Assembly (NCBI GenBank): GCA_027443745.1
Contig: DAIAZB010000059.1
Location: forward strand, 1-6,981
Length of the DNA: 6,981 bases
From: Thiomonas sp.
GTDB lineage: Bacteria > Pseudomonadota > Gammaproteobacteria > Burkholderiales > Burkholderiaceae
Direction of reading: 5' to 3'
Shown here: in pieces, positions 1-5,984 of the stretch
How positions within the stretch are numbered: position 1 is the first letter of the stretch
How the letters are laid out: each line of letters begins with the position of its first letter
Notes under the pieces: generated by a model
The model's input: the letters and a program-made list of their open reading frames with translations, nothing else
The model's database searches: none
What the model was told of the DNA's origin: nothing
Made by a program: the position numbers and the translations under genes

Positions 1-185
1 CCGCACAGCACACCGCCGCGGAGTGGCCCGCGGTCGTGCTGCGCATGCAACGCAACATGGTGGCCATGGGCAAACCCGTCCCGTCACAGTCAACACTGGA
101 TGCCATCGGAACGTACCTTCATAAATATGCCAAGCAACCTAGGGAAGGTCTGAACAAGTTCAGACCTTCCTCAAGCCATGGATGA
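1..185 (+). CDS. C-terminal end of a probable c-type cytochrome (partial at 5' end)
   Basis: The reading frame beginning at base 3 is open from the window edge to TGA at 183-185. It encodes a tail starting AQHTAAEWPAVVLRMQRNM and continuing through a helix ending TYLHKYAKQP. The pattern HTAAEWPxVVxRMxxNM followed by a final I-x-x-YL helix is what I know from the C-terminus of small periplasmic c-type cytochromes, where the Met-rich helix lies beyond the haem CxxCH. The CxxCH itself would be upstream and is not in view, so the assignment rests on the tail alone. The last ~14 codons, after KQP, come from the inserted miniature element at 143-294. Removing the element with one CTAG copy restores an ending QPSKGGS and a TGA just beyond it. 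An unrelated protein with a similar helix cannot be excluded. Confidence 0.55.
   Translation, partial: AQHTAAEWPAVVLRMQRNMVAMGKPVPSQSTLDAIGTYLHKYAKQPREGLNKFRPSSSHG
143..170. repeat. Near-perfect palindrome at the left end of the miniature element
   Basis: GGAAGGTCTGAAC at 143-155 is the exact reverse complement of 158-170, separated only by AA. The IS5-like terminal sequence is therefore repeated immediately in inverted orientation. It could arise from two abutting element ends, or work as a stem-loop that ends transcription of the cytochrome gene. There is no T-run after it on the plus strand, so a classical intrinsic terminator is not supported. Confidence 0.7.
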
Positions 186-294
186 CTTGTCGCGTATCGA
201 GCACGCAAGTGCTTGATGCAGCGTAGCCGAGTCCGGACCTGCGCCGGACTCGGCGCCCTCTGACAAGTCCAGGATGGACTTGTTCGGAGGTTCC
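143..294. mobile_element. 152-bp IS5-like miniature inverted-repeat element (MITE) with CTAG target duplication
   Basis: The left end reads GGAAGGTCTGAACAAGT. The right end, read on the reverse strand, is GGAACCTCCGAACAAGT, a 14/17 match. Both resemble the GGAAGGTGCGAACAAG-type ends of IS5-group elements. Identical CTAG tetranucleotides flank it at 139-142 and 295-298, which fits the YTAR target duplication of IS5 relatives. There is no room for a transposase. Inside are several hairpins: 143-155 with 158-170 (13 bp, AA loop), 198-204 with 209-215 (7 bp with one G-T pair, GCAA loop), 226-236 with 244-254 (11 bp, 7-nt loop) and 263-270 with 276-283 (8 bp). It would be mobilised in trans by a full IS5-family element. 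It rewrites the 3' end of the upstream cytochrome gene. Confidence 0.72.
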
Positions 295-492
295 CTAGCA
301 AGGGTGGCTCCTGAGAGGGTCGTCGACGTGGAAGCCATGACGCAGTTGGGCTTCGATGGCCGTCCGGAAGCGATCGGAGCCGCAGGCATGCTGCCGTTGC
401 AGGTACAGGCGCATGCTGTCGAGTTCTTCCTCGGCGACGCCCTGCATGACCCGTGCGCGATAGGCCTGAAAGCCGAAATCCAGTCTCTTCAT
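295..492 (-). pseudogene. Remnant of a REP-associated tyrosine transposase (RAYT, IS200-like), C-terminal part
   Basis: The reverse-strand frame contains FQAYRARVMQGVAEEELDSM followed by a segment ending GSDRFRTAIEAQLRH. This matches my memory of the C-terminal region of RAYT proteins: Q-x-YR-AL, a helical stretch, then LGSDRF-x-x-x-IEA-x-L just before a basic tail. The catalytic HUH and Tyr motifs would lie upstream and are absent. The usual basic GRPR-type tail is replaced by a short unrelated sequence ending at the stop next to the CTAG at 295-298. The piece is thus truncated at both ends, and the ATG at 490-492 is probably fortuitous. REP-like palindromes sit immediately beside it (472-531), as expected for RAYT loci. 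Confidence 0.6.
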
Positions 493-519
493 TATCTTGC
501 AAAAGCCCTGGATCTCGGC
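472..519. repeat. Inverted pair of REP-like half sites
   Basis: GCCGAAATCCAG at 472-483 is the reverse complement of CTGGATCTCGGC at 508-519 except for one base, with 24 bp between. Pairs of inverted REP units are the usual BIME arrangement that RAYT proteins recognise. The left arm overlaps the predicted start of the RAYT remnant. Confidence 0.5.
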
Positions 520-531
520 CTGCGCCGGGAT
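512..531. repeat. REP-like hairpin downstream of the TonB-dependent receptor gene
   Basis: ATCTCGGC (512-519) pairs with GCCGGGAT (524-531) around a CTGC loop, giving an 8-bp stem with one G-T pair. On the reverse strand the wider sequence reads GTCATCCCGGCGCAGGCC and onward, resembling the abundant intergenic 'TCATxCCxGCGCAGGCxGG' repeats of proteobacteria. It begins 24 bp after the stop codon of the receptor gene, where it could protect or end that transcript. No U-tract follows, so it is not a strong intrinsic terminator. Confidence 0.55.
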
Positions 532-554
532 GACGGCTTGTTCAGATGACTCTG

Positions 555-3104
555 TTAGAACTCCGCATTCAATGCTACGTACTCCGACCGCGGGGCTCCG
601 GGTTCTCCCAGTAATTCCCCGGCGACGCCATAATATCCGCCACTGCTGATATATTCATAGGCGTTGTACTGTTTGTTGAGCACGTTGGAGACGCCAACGC
701 TAACGGATATTCCATGAAGGCCAGGGACTATATTTTGGTGGTTTATACTGATCTTCAATGAAGCATTCAAAATACTGAATGCTGGCAACTTCTGGGTAGT
801 CGGGGCGTTCGTATTGTTGTTATAGATATTCTGGGCGCCGGTGTACTGCCACCACACACGCGGTGAATAATCGATACCGCCGCGCGCTATACGATAGTAC
901 GCTCCCAAGTTCGCAATTTGCGCCGGCACATTGGAAACCGGCAAGCCCGCATATGAACCGCCGCTCGGAGTCGTGTAGTTGCTATACGTGGCTCTCTCAA
1001 AGCTGATATTAGAAAAGACATGGAGGGTAGAAATCGGATCGTCTTCGAAATACATGTTTACGCCACTGAATGTCGAAGATCCCGAAGCAAAAAGACTGTA
1101 CAGGTGGCTTACCACCGGAATGGGAATAATCTCATTCGTGTCACTCAGCTTGTAGTAATTGACTCCAAAAGCTGCGTCATTCAGAAACCCGTCATGGGGG
1201 ACAAACGCCTTCATGCCCACCTGGTACTGCGTAGACTTTTGCGGCTGCAGTGACGAGGCAAGCAGATGTGCGTATGTTCCCGTGGCCCCGGCCGGCGCCT
1301 TGTAAGCTGTCGAGTAATTGGCATACAAGGCGATGTCTTTGGCTGCCCGCCAGCTTATTCCTATGGACGGCTCCACTTCTCTAAACGTTGTTGAGGAGTT
1401 TGGCTGATTACTACCCCCCTTTCCGTCACCATTGGTGCCAATTTGGTCGGCGACGTTAATCGGGAACAGCGTCGAGGCGTTATTGACGAAGTTAGTTTGG
1501 AAACTCACGAACCTGATGCCTGGGGTGATCCGTATTGACCGGATAGGTTGAATATTATCTTGAATGAAAGCCGCCAGATTGGTCATGTAGAGATAGGAAT
1601 CATGGTAGTGACTGGGCAGTGCCAAGCTATAATTGACCGGCTGCCCGTTGATGGTCGCATTGTTGCCCGCGTTCGGGCCGTACGCATATTGCGCGGGTAA
1701 ACCAGAATTATAAAATTCCAATAAACTGGCGTACTTGCTATTGAGAAAATATGCACCGACAGACACATCATTGAATGGCAGACGGATGTCAAAGTACATC
1801 TTGTCGCCGTAAGTTGAACTGGTGGTGTAGTAGTACTGGTTCAAGACATTGGCTTCGTAGCCAATGTTGTCATAATGGAGGTGCTGACGATGCCCGTAGC
1901 GATACCAGACCAAATTATGCAGCGTCACGTCTCGGGAAATTTGATTGACGAAGTTTGAATATAGAAGATCAGTATCAACAACAGATTGTTTTGAATATAG
2001 CGAGTAGGGCAACGTAGTATAAAATCCAGTCGTCTGCTGGCTATACAAAGGGCCCGGGTTTGGAGTTGATGTAATGGGATTCGCTCCATTAATCGTGACG
2101 TTAGCATTCGGTGTGACAGGGATCGGCACCGGTCTATACGCATACGCACTCTCACTGTATGCCCCGAAACTTATGTGACCGCCATTGAATCGTTTTACCA
2201 ACTTGCCATAGTACGCGTAATCTTTTGATGGATTATTGGAGCCGTAGCCTTGTAAATAATTACTGCTGCTTTGGGTAACACCGCCCGCCAAGATGCCGGA
2301 CCATCCATCACCCATATCGCCGGTGCGCACATTGAAATTTTCACCATGGGTACCGAAGCTACCGATAAACGTGCCAATACTCCCGCCCGCCTTTGCAGTC
2401 GGCTGTAACGGTATGAAATTGACGGCGCCACCAATGTTATTGTACCAACGGTTCACGGCGTAGCCCGGCCCATACGTTACGGATATCCCTTTAATCATGG
2501 ATAGTTGTGGAACTTCTGAACCGTGCCATACTCCATAGGCAGGATCTACCATCGGAACTCCATCAAAGGTTACCATCACCGTTCCATCGTTGGCGTTACC
2601 GGCAATATTTCCCCAGCCGGTCTTCATGCCATTAATACTGATAGACGCTCTCGGGGCGCCAGTCTGGCCTTCGGTCATGATATTGACGCCGGGAGCGACC
2701 GCCAAGGCCTGGGCTGCACCGCCCGCGGGGCCAGCAACCGCCATCTGCTTTTTACCGATGACCTTCACGGATTGGGTCGATTCAAAGACATGTTTCTTGG
2801 AGGGCAGTTCGGTTAGGGTATTGAGCGGCTTCGCCGTCACGGAAACCACGCCAAGAGTGACGACTGAACTAGGTGACGCGGGCCCGCCGGATGACGCGGG
2901 TCCGCTGGACGGTGGCGCGTCCTGCGCCAAAACCACAATAGGAACACAAGTCAGCGCCAGCAACACCGCGATGGTGATGCGCCTCATGGAATTCACTGCA
3001 TACTCAGGGCGCTTGTTTGCAATGGAACCTCGATGCTGATGCATATTTGAATACGGGCTGCGCAGGACTTTTCCTCTTTGTTGAATGTTGAATTGTCGAG
3101 ACAT
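555..3104 (-). CDS. TonB-dependent outer-membrane receptor, substrate unknown
   Basis: This 849-residue protein has the layout of a TonB-dependent receptor. A hydrophobic signal segment (about residues 40-60, MRRITIAVLLALTCVPIVVL, ending ALA-like before QDAPP) is followed by a Pro/Ser-rich linker and a TonB-box-like stretch (GVVSVTA, about 85-91). The plug domain follows (about 105-235, ending GGAVNFIP), then a long Tyr/Asn-rich beta-barrel to the terminal aromatic residue (NAEF). It would import a TonB-energised ligand such as a ferric chelate, but nothing visible identifies the substrate. The first ATG (3102-3104) has GAGAAGG two bases upstream. The ATG at 2985-2987 gives a normal signal peptide but lacks a clear ribosome-binding site, so either start is possible. 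The gene looks clearly lower in GC than its neighbours, suggesting transfer. No exbB/tonB or biosynthetic partner is adjacent. Confidence 0.93.
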   Translation of the reverse strand: MSRQFNIQQRGKVLRSPYSNMHQHRGSIANKRPEYAVNSMRRITIAVLLALTCVPIVVLAQDAPPSSGPASSGGPASPSSVVTLGVVSVTAKPLNTLTELPSKKHVFESTQSVKVIGKKQMAVAGPAGGAAQALAVAPGVNIMTEGQTGAPRASISINGMKTGWGNIAGNANDGTVMVTFDGVPMVDPAYGVWHGSEVPQLSMIKGISVTYGPGYAVNRWYNNIGGAVNFIPLQPTAKAGGSIGTFIGSFGTHGENFNVRTGDMGDGWSGILAGGVTQSSSNYLQGYGSNNPSKDYAYYGKLVKRFNGGHISFGAYSESAYAYRPVPIPVTPNANVTINGANPITSTPNPGPLYSQQTTGFYTTLPYSLYSKQSVVDTDLLYSNFVNQISRDVTLHNLVWYRYGHRQHLHYDNIGYEANVLNQYYYTTSSTYGDKMYFDIRLPFNDVSVGAYFLNSKYASLLEFYNSGLPAQYAYGPNAGNNATINGQPVNYSLALPSHYHDSYLYMTNLAAFIQDNIQPIRSIRITPGIRFVSFQTNFVNNASTLFPINVADQIGTNGDGKGGSNQPNSSTTFREVEPSIGISWRAAKDIALYANYSTAYKAPAGATGTYAHLLASSLQPQKSTQYQVGMKAFVPHDGFLNDAAFGVNYYKLSDTNEIIPIPVVSHLYSLFASGSSTFSGVNMYFEDDPISTLHVFSNISFERATYSNYTTPSGGSYAGLPVSNVPAQIANLGAYYRIARGGIDYSPRVWWQYTGAQNIYNNNTNAPTTQKLPAFSILNASLKISINHQNIVPGLHGISVSVGVSNVLNKQYNAYEYISSGGYYGVAGELLGEPGAPRSEYVALNAEF

Positions 3105-3323
3105 AGCCTTCTCACAGAAGTGGAATGTTTGGCTACGGTGCGCCCGACATGTTTACGAATTGTTGCGCTCTCCAAGCGGTTACGTGTCTTTACCCTTACT
3201 TTTCGGTAACCTGCAAAAACATGGATCAGTCCCACGCTCGTGGGGCGGCAGCGGTGTGTTCCCGCATCATTCCCACCGCGGTCCGCTGCACCGTCCACGA
3301 AAAAGGGGAGAGGCAATTAACCC
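3105..3323. other. Intergenic region upstream of the receptor gene; no gene seen
   Basis: The region should hold the receptor promoter (reverse strand), but I see no convincing -35/-10 pair and no obvious Fur box. Two small inverted repeats stand out: GGTTAC (3178-3183) with GTAACC (3206-3211), about 75-105 bp upstream of the first start and a possible operator, and CCCAC (3231-3235) with GTGGG (3240-3244) around a GCTC loop. GC rises from the receptor-like level to the genome-like level across this stretch, so the border of the receptor island may lie here. Confidence 0.35.
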
Positions 3324-3480
3324 TCACCGCAGCCCCGCATTGATCTTCTCCAGCACCGCCGCGCCGGGGCACAGCACGGCTTCGCCCAGGGCGTTGAGCG
3401 GGGCGTCGACGGTTTCCAAGTGGGCGTGCAAGTCGCGCGCCTCGGGATCGACGTAGAGCAGGCCGGTGACTACCTCGCGA
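3324..3480 (-). pseudogene. C-terminal tail of a 2-oxoacid:ferredoxin oxidoreductase beta subunit (KorB-like)
   Basis: The reverse-strand frame encodes TGLLYVDPEARDLHAHLETV, then DAPLNALGEAVLCPGAAVLEKINAGLR and a stop at 3324-3326. This is the characteristic end of the beta subunit of 2-oxoacid (2-oxoglutarate/pyruvate) oxidoreductases, the thiamine-diphosphate enzymes that couple oxidative decarboxylation to ferredoxin reduction. Only about 50 residues remain. The ThDP-binding and iron-sulfur regions are missing and no alpha-subunit gene is nearby. Upstream of about 3480 the frame runs into the IS110 left end, producing a chimeric open frame back to 3566 or 3641 with no biological support. 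The KorB stop itself is intact, so the break is at the 5' side. Confidence 0.72.
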
Positions 3481-3489
3481 TCTAACCGC

Positions 3490-3639
3490 GCTGTGGTCAA
3501 GACCAAGATCTGACGCTTGACCAGGCCCCCTCCGCAGGCTCTCTGAAAGTGAACCTGAAAACTCATATCGCTGCCTCCCGCGCTTGGCGGTACGTTCGAG
3601 ACACCACGTTTCGACGTCGCCCAGCGACAGGAGGCAGCC
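3490..3639 (+). ncRNA. Candidate IS110 bridge RNA (structured leader of the transposase)
   Basis: IS110-group elements encode, upstream of the transposase, a structured RNA whose internal loops pair with donor and target DNA and direct recombination. This leader has the expected kind of fold. A 5' stem-loop pairs TGGTCAAG (3494-3501) with CTTGACCA (3516-3523), loop 14 nt. After a weakly structured middle part comes a long hairpin: GCTGCCTCC (3570-3578) with GGAGGCAGC (3630-3638), an internal loop, then CGCTTGGCG (3581-3589) with CGCCCAGCG (3618-3626, one mismatch), and a further internal loop and apical stem. Stem, internal loop, stem is the layout of a guide loop. The guide bases and true RNA ends cannot be assigned without the intact element. 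Confidence 0.5.
3630..3634 (+). promoter_or_regulatory. Ribosome-binding site of the IS110 transposase, buried in a 9-bp stem
   Basis: GGAGG lies five bases before the ATG at 3640 and forms the 3' arm of the stem 3570-3578/3630-3638. Folding of the leader would hide the site and limit transposase translation, while also fixing the start codon choice. Confidence 0.6.
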
Positions 3640-3987
3640 ATGTCACTTTACGCAGCCATCGATCTGCATTCCAGCAACAGCGTGTTGGCCGTCATGGGTG
3701 GCGACGGCAAGGCGCTGCTGCAGTGTCGACGACCCAACGAACTGCCGCGCCTGCTGGCTGACTTGGCGCCCTACCGGAACGACTGGGTCGGCGTGGCGGT
3801 GGAGTTGGCCTGCAACTGGTGCTGGTTGGTCGATGGCCTGATGGATCACGGTTATGCCGTGTACCTGGTCAACACCACCGCCATTCCGCAGTACGACGGC
3901 CTCAAGCACGGCGACGATCATTCCGATGCACTGCACCTGGCGCAGCTCATGCGGTTGGGTCTCTTGCCCGAGGGCTACAGGTGCTAA
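3640..3987 (+). pseudogene. IS110-family transposase, N-terminal DEDD domain only
   Basis: The 115-residue frame starts MSLYAAIDLHSSNSVLAV and carries the RuvC-like DEDD catalytic residues of IS110 transposases: Asp near residue 8 (AAIDLH), Glu near 54 (AVELACNW) and the DHSDA pair near 93-96, followed by LHLAQLMRLGLLPEGY. Full-length members have roughly 300-400 residues. Here the similarity ends after LPEGY, followed by an unrelated Arg-Cys and a stop at 3985-3987. The second half, with the conserved Ser of the C-terminal domain, is absent, so it cannot be a working recombinase alone. The start is supported by GGAGG five bases upstream. Confidence 0.85.
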
Positions 3988-4003
3988 GTTGAGAACCTCT
4001 ACG

Positions 4004-5074
4004 CTATTCCTGTCGGCGATCGTGGCGCCCGCGTCCCCCGTCGCGCCCGGGAGCGCTTGGGCGGGCGGGCAGGTCGCCGTTCGCCCGATACCAGGCGACG
4101 GTGTCGGCGAGCGTTTCTGCCGCCGGCCGGAACGTGCAGTCCAGCTCGCGCTCGCTTTTGGCGTGGTCGTAGTGCGACCGGTCCGCCTCCTGCGCCAGGA
4201 GCTTGACCGAGGCTTGGCTGACCAGCACCGGCCTGCCGGTGACGCCGGCATACAGTTCGTAGCCGGCCGCCAGCGCGCGCAGCATCGTGAGCGGGATGCG
4301 CCGGGTGGGTGCCGTGACCCCGCTTGCCTCGGCCAGCAGCGGGAACAGGTCGTCCATGGTCATGTGCCGGCCCGCGGCGAGGTAGCGCTCGCCGCTGCGC
4401 CCGCGCTCCAGGGCCGCGATCTGGTGTTGTGCCACGTCGCGGGCGTCCACGACCGAGAAGCTGCCGGGAATGCGGCCTGGCAGCTTGCGGCGGGCGAAGT
4501 CCATGACGACCTGTCCCGACGAAGTCGGCCCCACGTCGCCGGGACCGAACATCCAGCCTGGCAGCACCATGGCGATGAACATGCCGGGGTGGCCGTCCAG
4601 GAACGCGCGGACCTTTCGATCCGCCAAGATCTTGCTTCGGTAGTAGTCGTCCGCATCCGCATCCCGGCGCTCCATCGTCTCGTTGATGGGTTGGCCCGGC
4701 GGACCGTTCAGCACGGCGACGGAGGAGGTGTGCACCGCGCGCCGGATGCCGGCGGCATATGCCGCTCCCAGCAGGTGGCCGGTGCCCTCGACGTTGATCG
4801 CGTGGAGCCTGTCCCAGTGCTTGCCGCCCTTGTAGCTGTCGCGGAAGTGGGCGGCGGTGTGGAACAGGGCGTCGCAGCCGGCGAGGGCGGGCGCGAAGTG
4901 GGCCACGTCGAGCATGTCGCCCTCGACGACTTCGACCGGGATGCCAGCGAACTGCTTGGCCGCTTTCTCGCGTGACCGCGCGAGTGCCTTGACCCGAACC
5001 CCGCGCCCGGCGAGCAGGCGGACGAGGTTGTTGCCGAGCAGGCCCGTGGAGCCCGTCACGAACGCGGTTTGCAT
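4004..5074 (-). CDS. NAD(P)-dependent epimerase/dehydratase or dihydroflavonol-reductase-like enzyme (extended SDR)
   Basis: This 356-residue protein is a complete extended short-chain dehydrogenase/reductase. The Rossmann motif TGSTGLLG is at residues 7-14. A conserved D-x-L-x-H-x-AA segment lies near 68-75, and VNVEGT-like NVEGTGHLL near 94-102. The catalytic Ser is in HTSSVA (117-118), with Tyr144 and Lys148 in YYRSK, and the PGWMFGPGD substrate-loop motif near 172-180. It most resembles the DFR-like/NAD-dependent epimerase group acting on a carbonyl or sugar-like substrate; the substrate is not evident. GGAGAGG (5084-5090 on the reverse strand) sits nine bases before the ATG. It is divergent from the TetR gene across a shared operator region. 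The basic last ~18 residues (after PAR) may reflect DNA joined at the IS110 breakpoint just downstream. Confidence 0.92.
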   Translation of the reverse strand: MQTAFVTGSTGLLGNNLVRLLAGRGVRVKALARSREKAAKQFAGIPVEVVEGDMLDVAHFAPALAGCDALFHTAAHFRDSYKGGKHWDRLHAINVEGTGHLLGAAYAAGIRRAVHTSSVAVLNGPPGQPINETMERRDADADDYYRSKILADRKVRAFLDGHPGMFIAMVLPGWMFGPGDVGPTSSGQVVMDFARRKLPGRIPGSFSVVDARDVAQHQIAALERGRSGERYLAAGRHMTMDDLFPLLAEASGVTAPTRRIPLTMLRALAAGYELYAGVTGRPVLVSQASVKLLAQEADRSHYDHAKSERELDCTFRPAAETLADTVAWYRANGDLPARPSAPGRDGGRGRHDRRQE

Positions 5075-5205
5075 GGCGGCACGCCTCTCCAGTTGTGGAC
5101 CGTACGGTATTCAGATACCACTCGGTTGCACATTAGATACCGATAAGTTTCTAGAATGCAAGTGGTATCTTGGCGTGCGGGCATCGCACGACGGAGGTGG
5201 ACGGC
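5075..5205. promoter_or_regulatory. Divergent promoter and putative TetR operator region
   Basis: A strikingly AT-richer stretch separates the two start codons. AGATACCACT (5113-5122) recurs inverted as AGTGGTATCT (5161-5170), a perfect 10-bp match with 38 bp between, and a third AGATACC is at 5135-5141. The palindrome ACCGTACGGT is at 5099-5108, and GGTAT-TCAG-ATACC spans 5106-5119. For the reductase (reverse strand) TTGCAT (5156-5161) and TCTAAT (5132-5137) are spaced 18 bp. For the regulator, TTGCAC (5126-5131) with TAGAAT (5152-5157) has an overlong 20-bp spacer. The boxes overlap both promoters, as expected if the regulator represses both genes. Confidence 0.6.
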
Positions 5206-5796
5206 ATGGCGCGACTGACACGGGACGAGAGCCGGGAGCGCACGCGCGAGCATCTGCTCGAAGCGGCGCGGGTGGCTGTTGCCCGGAACGGCTACGACGG
5301 CACCAGCATCGCCGACATCGCCGAGGCGGCCGGCTTCTCCAAAGGCGCGTTCTTCTCCAACTTCGAGAGCAAGGAGGCGCTGCTCCTTGAACTGCTGCGC
5401 CGGCACAAGGAGCAGGACATCGCGGCCCTCGGGCGCATCCTCGAAGCAGCCGAGCAGGGCAAGGATGCCGCTTCAGCCCTCGACCGCTATCTTGAAGGCC
5501 TGGGCGGCGACGCCGATTGGGCCAGGCTCGACATCGAGCTGCAGCTGCACGCTGCCCGCAACCCAGCCTTCGCCGCCGACTACGACGCGTTCCAGAGCCG
5601 GACCCGGGGCAGCCTCGCCCACCTGATCGCCGCCTTGTTCGGGAAGGCGGGCAAACGACTGCCTGCTCCTCCCGACGACGTGGCCGCCCTTTTCATGGCG
5701 CTGGTCCATGGCCTCGTGCTGCAACGAACGCGTGACCCTGGAACCGCAGTCAAGCTCGTGTTCGAGAGCCTGATGGCGACGGCTGAACCGGCCTGA
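5206..5796 (+). CDS. TetR/AcrR-family transcriptional regulator
   Basis: This 196-residue protein has the TetR DNA-binding domain at its N-terminus. A basic first helix (TRDESRERTREHLLEAA) is followed by the helix-turn-helix TSIADIAEAAGFSKGAFFSN (residues 33-52) and FESKEALL. The remainder is a helical ligand-binding domain of ordinary family length. The ATG at 5206 is chosen because GGAGG (5193-5197) lies eight bases upstream. A longer frame from a TTG at 5170 has no support and would overlap the operator. It is divergent from the reductase gene, and TetR members commonly repress such a neighbour until a small molecule binds. The ligand is unknown. Confidence 0.93.
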   Translation: MARLTRDESRERTREHLLEAARVAVARNGYDGTSIADIAEAAGFSKGAFFSNFESKEALLLELLRRHKEQDIAALGRILEAAEQGKDAASALDRYLEGLGGDADWARLDIELQLHAARNPAFAADYDAFQSRTRGSLAHLIAALFGKAGKRLPAPPDDVAALFMALVHGLVLQRTRDPGTAVKLVFESLMATAEPA

Positions 5797-5804
5797 GAAG
5801 CAGG

Positions 5805-5984
5805 ATGCCGGCCGGCGAAGTCGAGGACCGGTGGACGCTGCACGCCGCTGACCGCGCACTGCTCGGCAACAAGACCGGCGCCACCCGCTTGGGCTTTGCC
5901 GTGCTGCTCAAGCTGTTCCAGGCCGAGGGCCGGTTCCCGCGCCGCCCAAAGGAAACCGGGACGGAGGAAGTTAAACGATCTTGA
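5805..5984 (+). pseudogene. N-terminal fragment of a Tn3-family transposase (DUF4158-type)
   Basis: The frame from ATG 5805 encodes DRWTLHAADRALLGNKTGAT followed by RLGFAVLLKLFQAEGRFPRRPKE. This is the signature opening of Tn3-type transposases with an N-terminal DUF4158 domain (W-x-L-x-x-x-E/D-x-x-LL-x-x-KTGATRLGFA-x-LLK-x-FQ-x-EGRFP). A full protein has about 1000 residues; here the match ends after about 49 at the left end of the 130-bp inverted-repeat element (5951), and the frame closes at TGA 5982-5984. The catalytic DDE core is absent. It begins eight bases after the TetR stop without a good ribosome-binding site, so the 5' side is probably a breakpoint as well. No Tn3 terminal repeat is recognisable. 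Confidence 0.75.

Larger units (their letters stand above)
3481..3981 (+). mobile_element. 5' portion of an IS110-family insertion sequence (left end plus truncated transposase)
   Basis: The fragment has a ~155-bp noncoding leader followed by the N-terminal ~114 codons of a DEDD transposase, the order known for the IS110 group. The left boundary is placed where the KorB homology stops (about 3475-3490). The right boundary is where the transposase similarity ends, after LPEGY (about 3979). The rest of the element, including the Ser-containing C-terminal domain and the right end, is missing. IS110 elements lack conventional inverted repeats and usually make no target duplication, so the exact ends cannot be read by eye. 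Confidence 0.7.

Noticed and set aside
143..170. Intrinsic terminator for the cytochrome gene
   Set aside because: The 13-bp stem is strong but is followed by TCAAGCC rather than a T-run, and it is explained by the mirrored IS5-like end.
119..502. 127-codon reverse-strand open frame across the MITE and RAYT remnant
   Set aside because: It is in a different frame from the RAYT similarity and crosses the MITE boundary; no domain seen.
2590..3039. 149-codon plus-strand open frame
   Set aside because: It is a shadow antisense to the plug domain of the receptor gene, with no domain signature.
3231..3260. A CCCAC-GCTC-GTGGGG hairpin resembling a type I-E CRISPR repeat core
   Set aside because: There is only one copy, no regularly spaced second repeat and no cas gene in view; a chance hairpin is more likely.
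3105..3323. Fur box controlling the TonB-dependent receptor
   Set aside because: No GATAAT-type hexamer array is visible; only unrelated short inverted repeats are present.
3643..4251. Reverse-strand 202-codon open frame
   Set aside because: It runs antisense to the IS110 transposase and out of frame with the SDR gene; no recognisable motif.
3854..4975. Long plus-strand open frame of 373 codons
   Set aside because: It is antisense to the well-supported SDR gene, rich in Arg/Gly/Val as expected for a shadow frame in GC-rich DNA, and starts inside the IS110 fragment.
5170..5205. Earlier TTG start for the TetR regulator
   Set aside because: It overlaps the inverted operator box, has no ribosome-binding site, and the ATG at 5206 has a good one.
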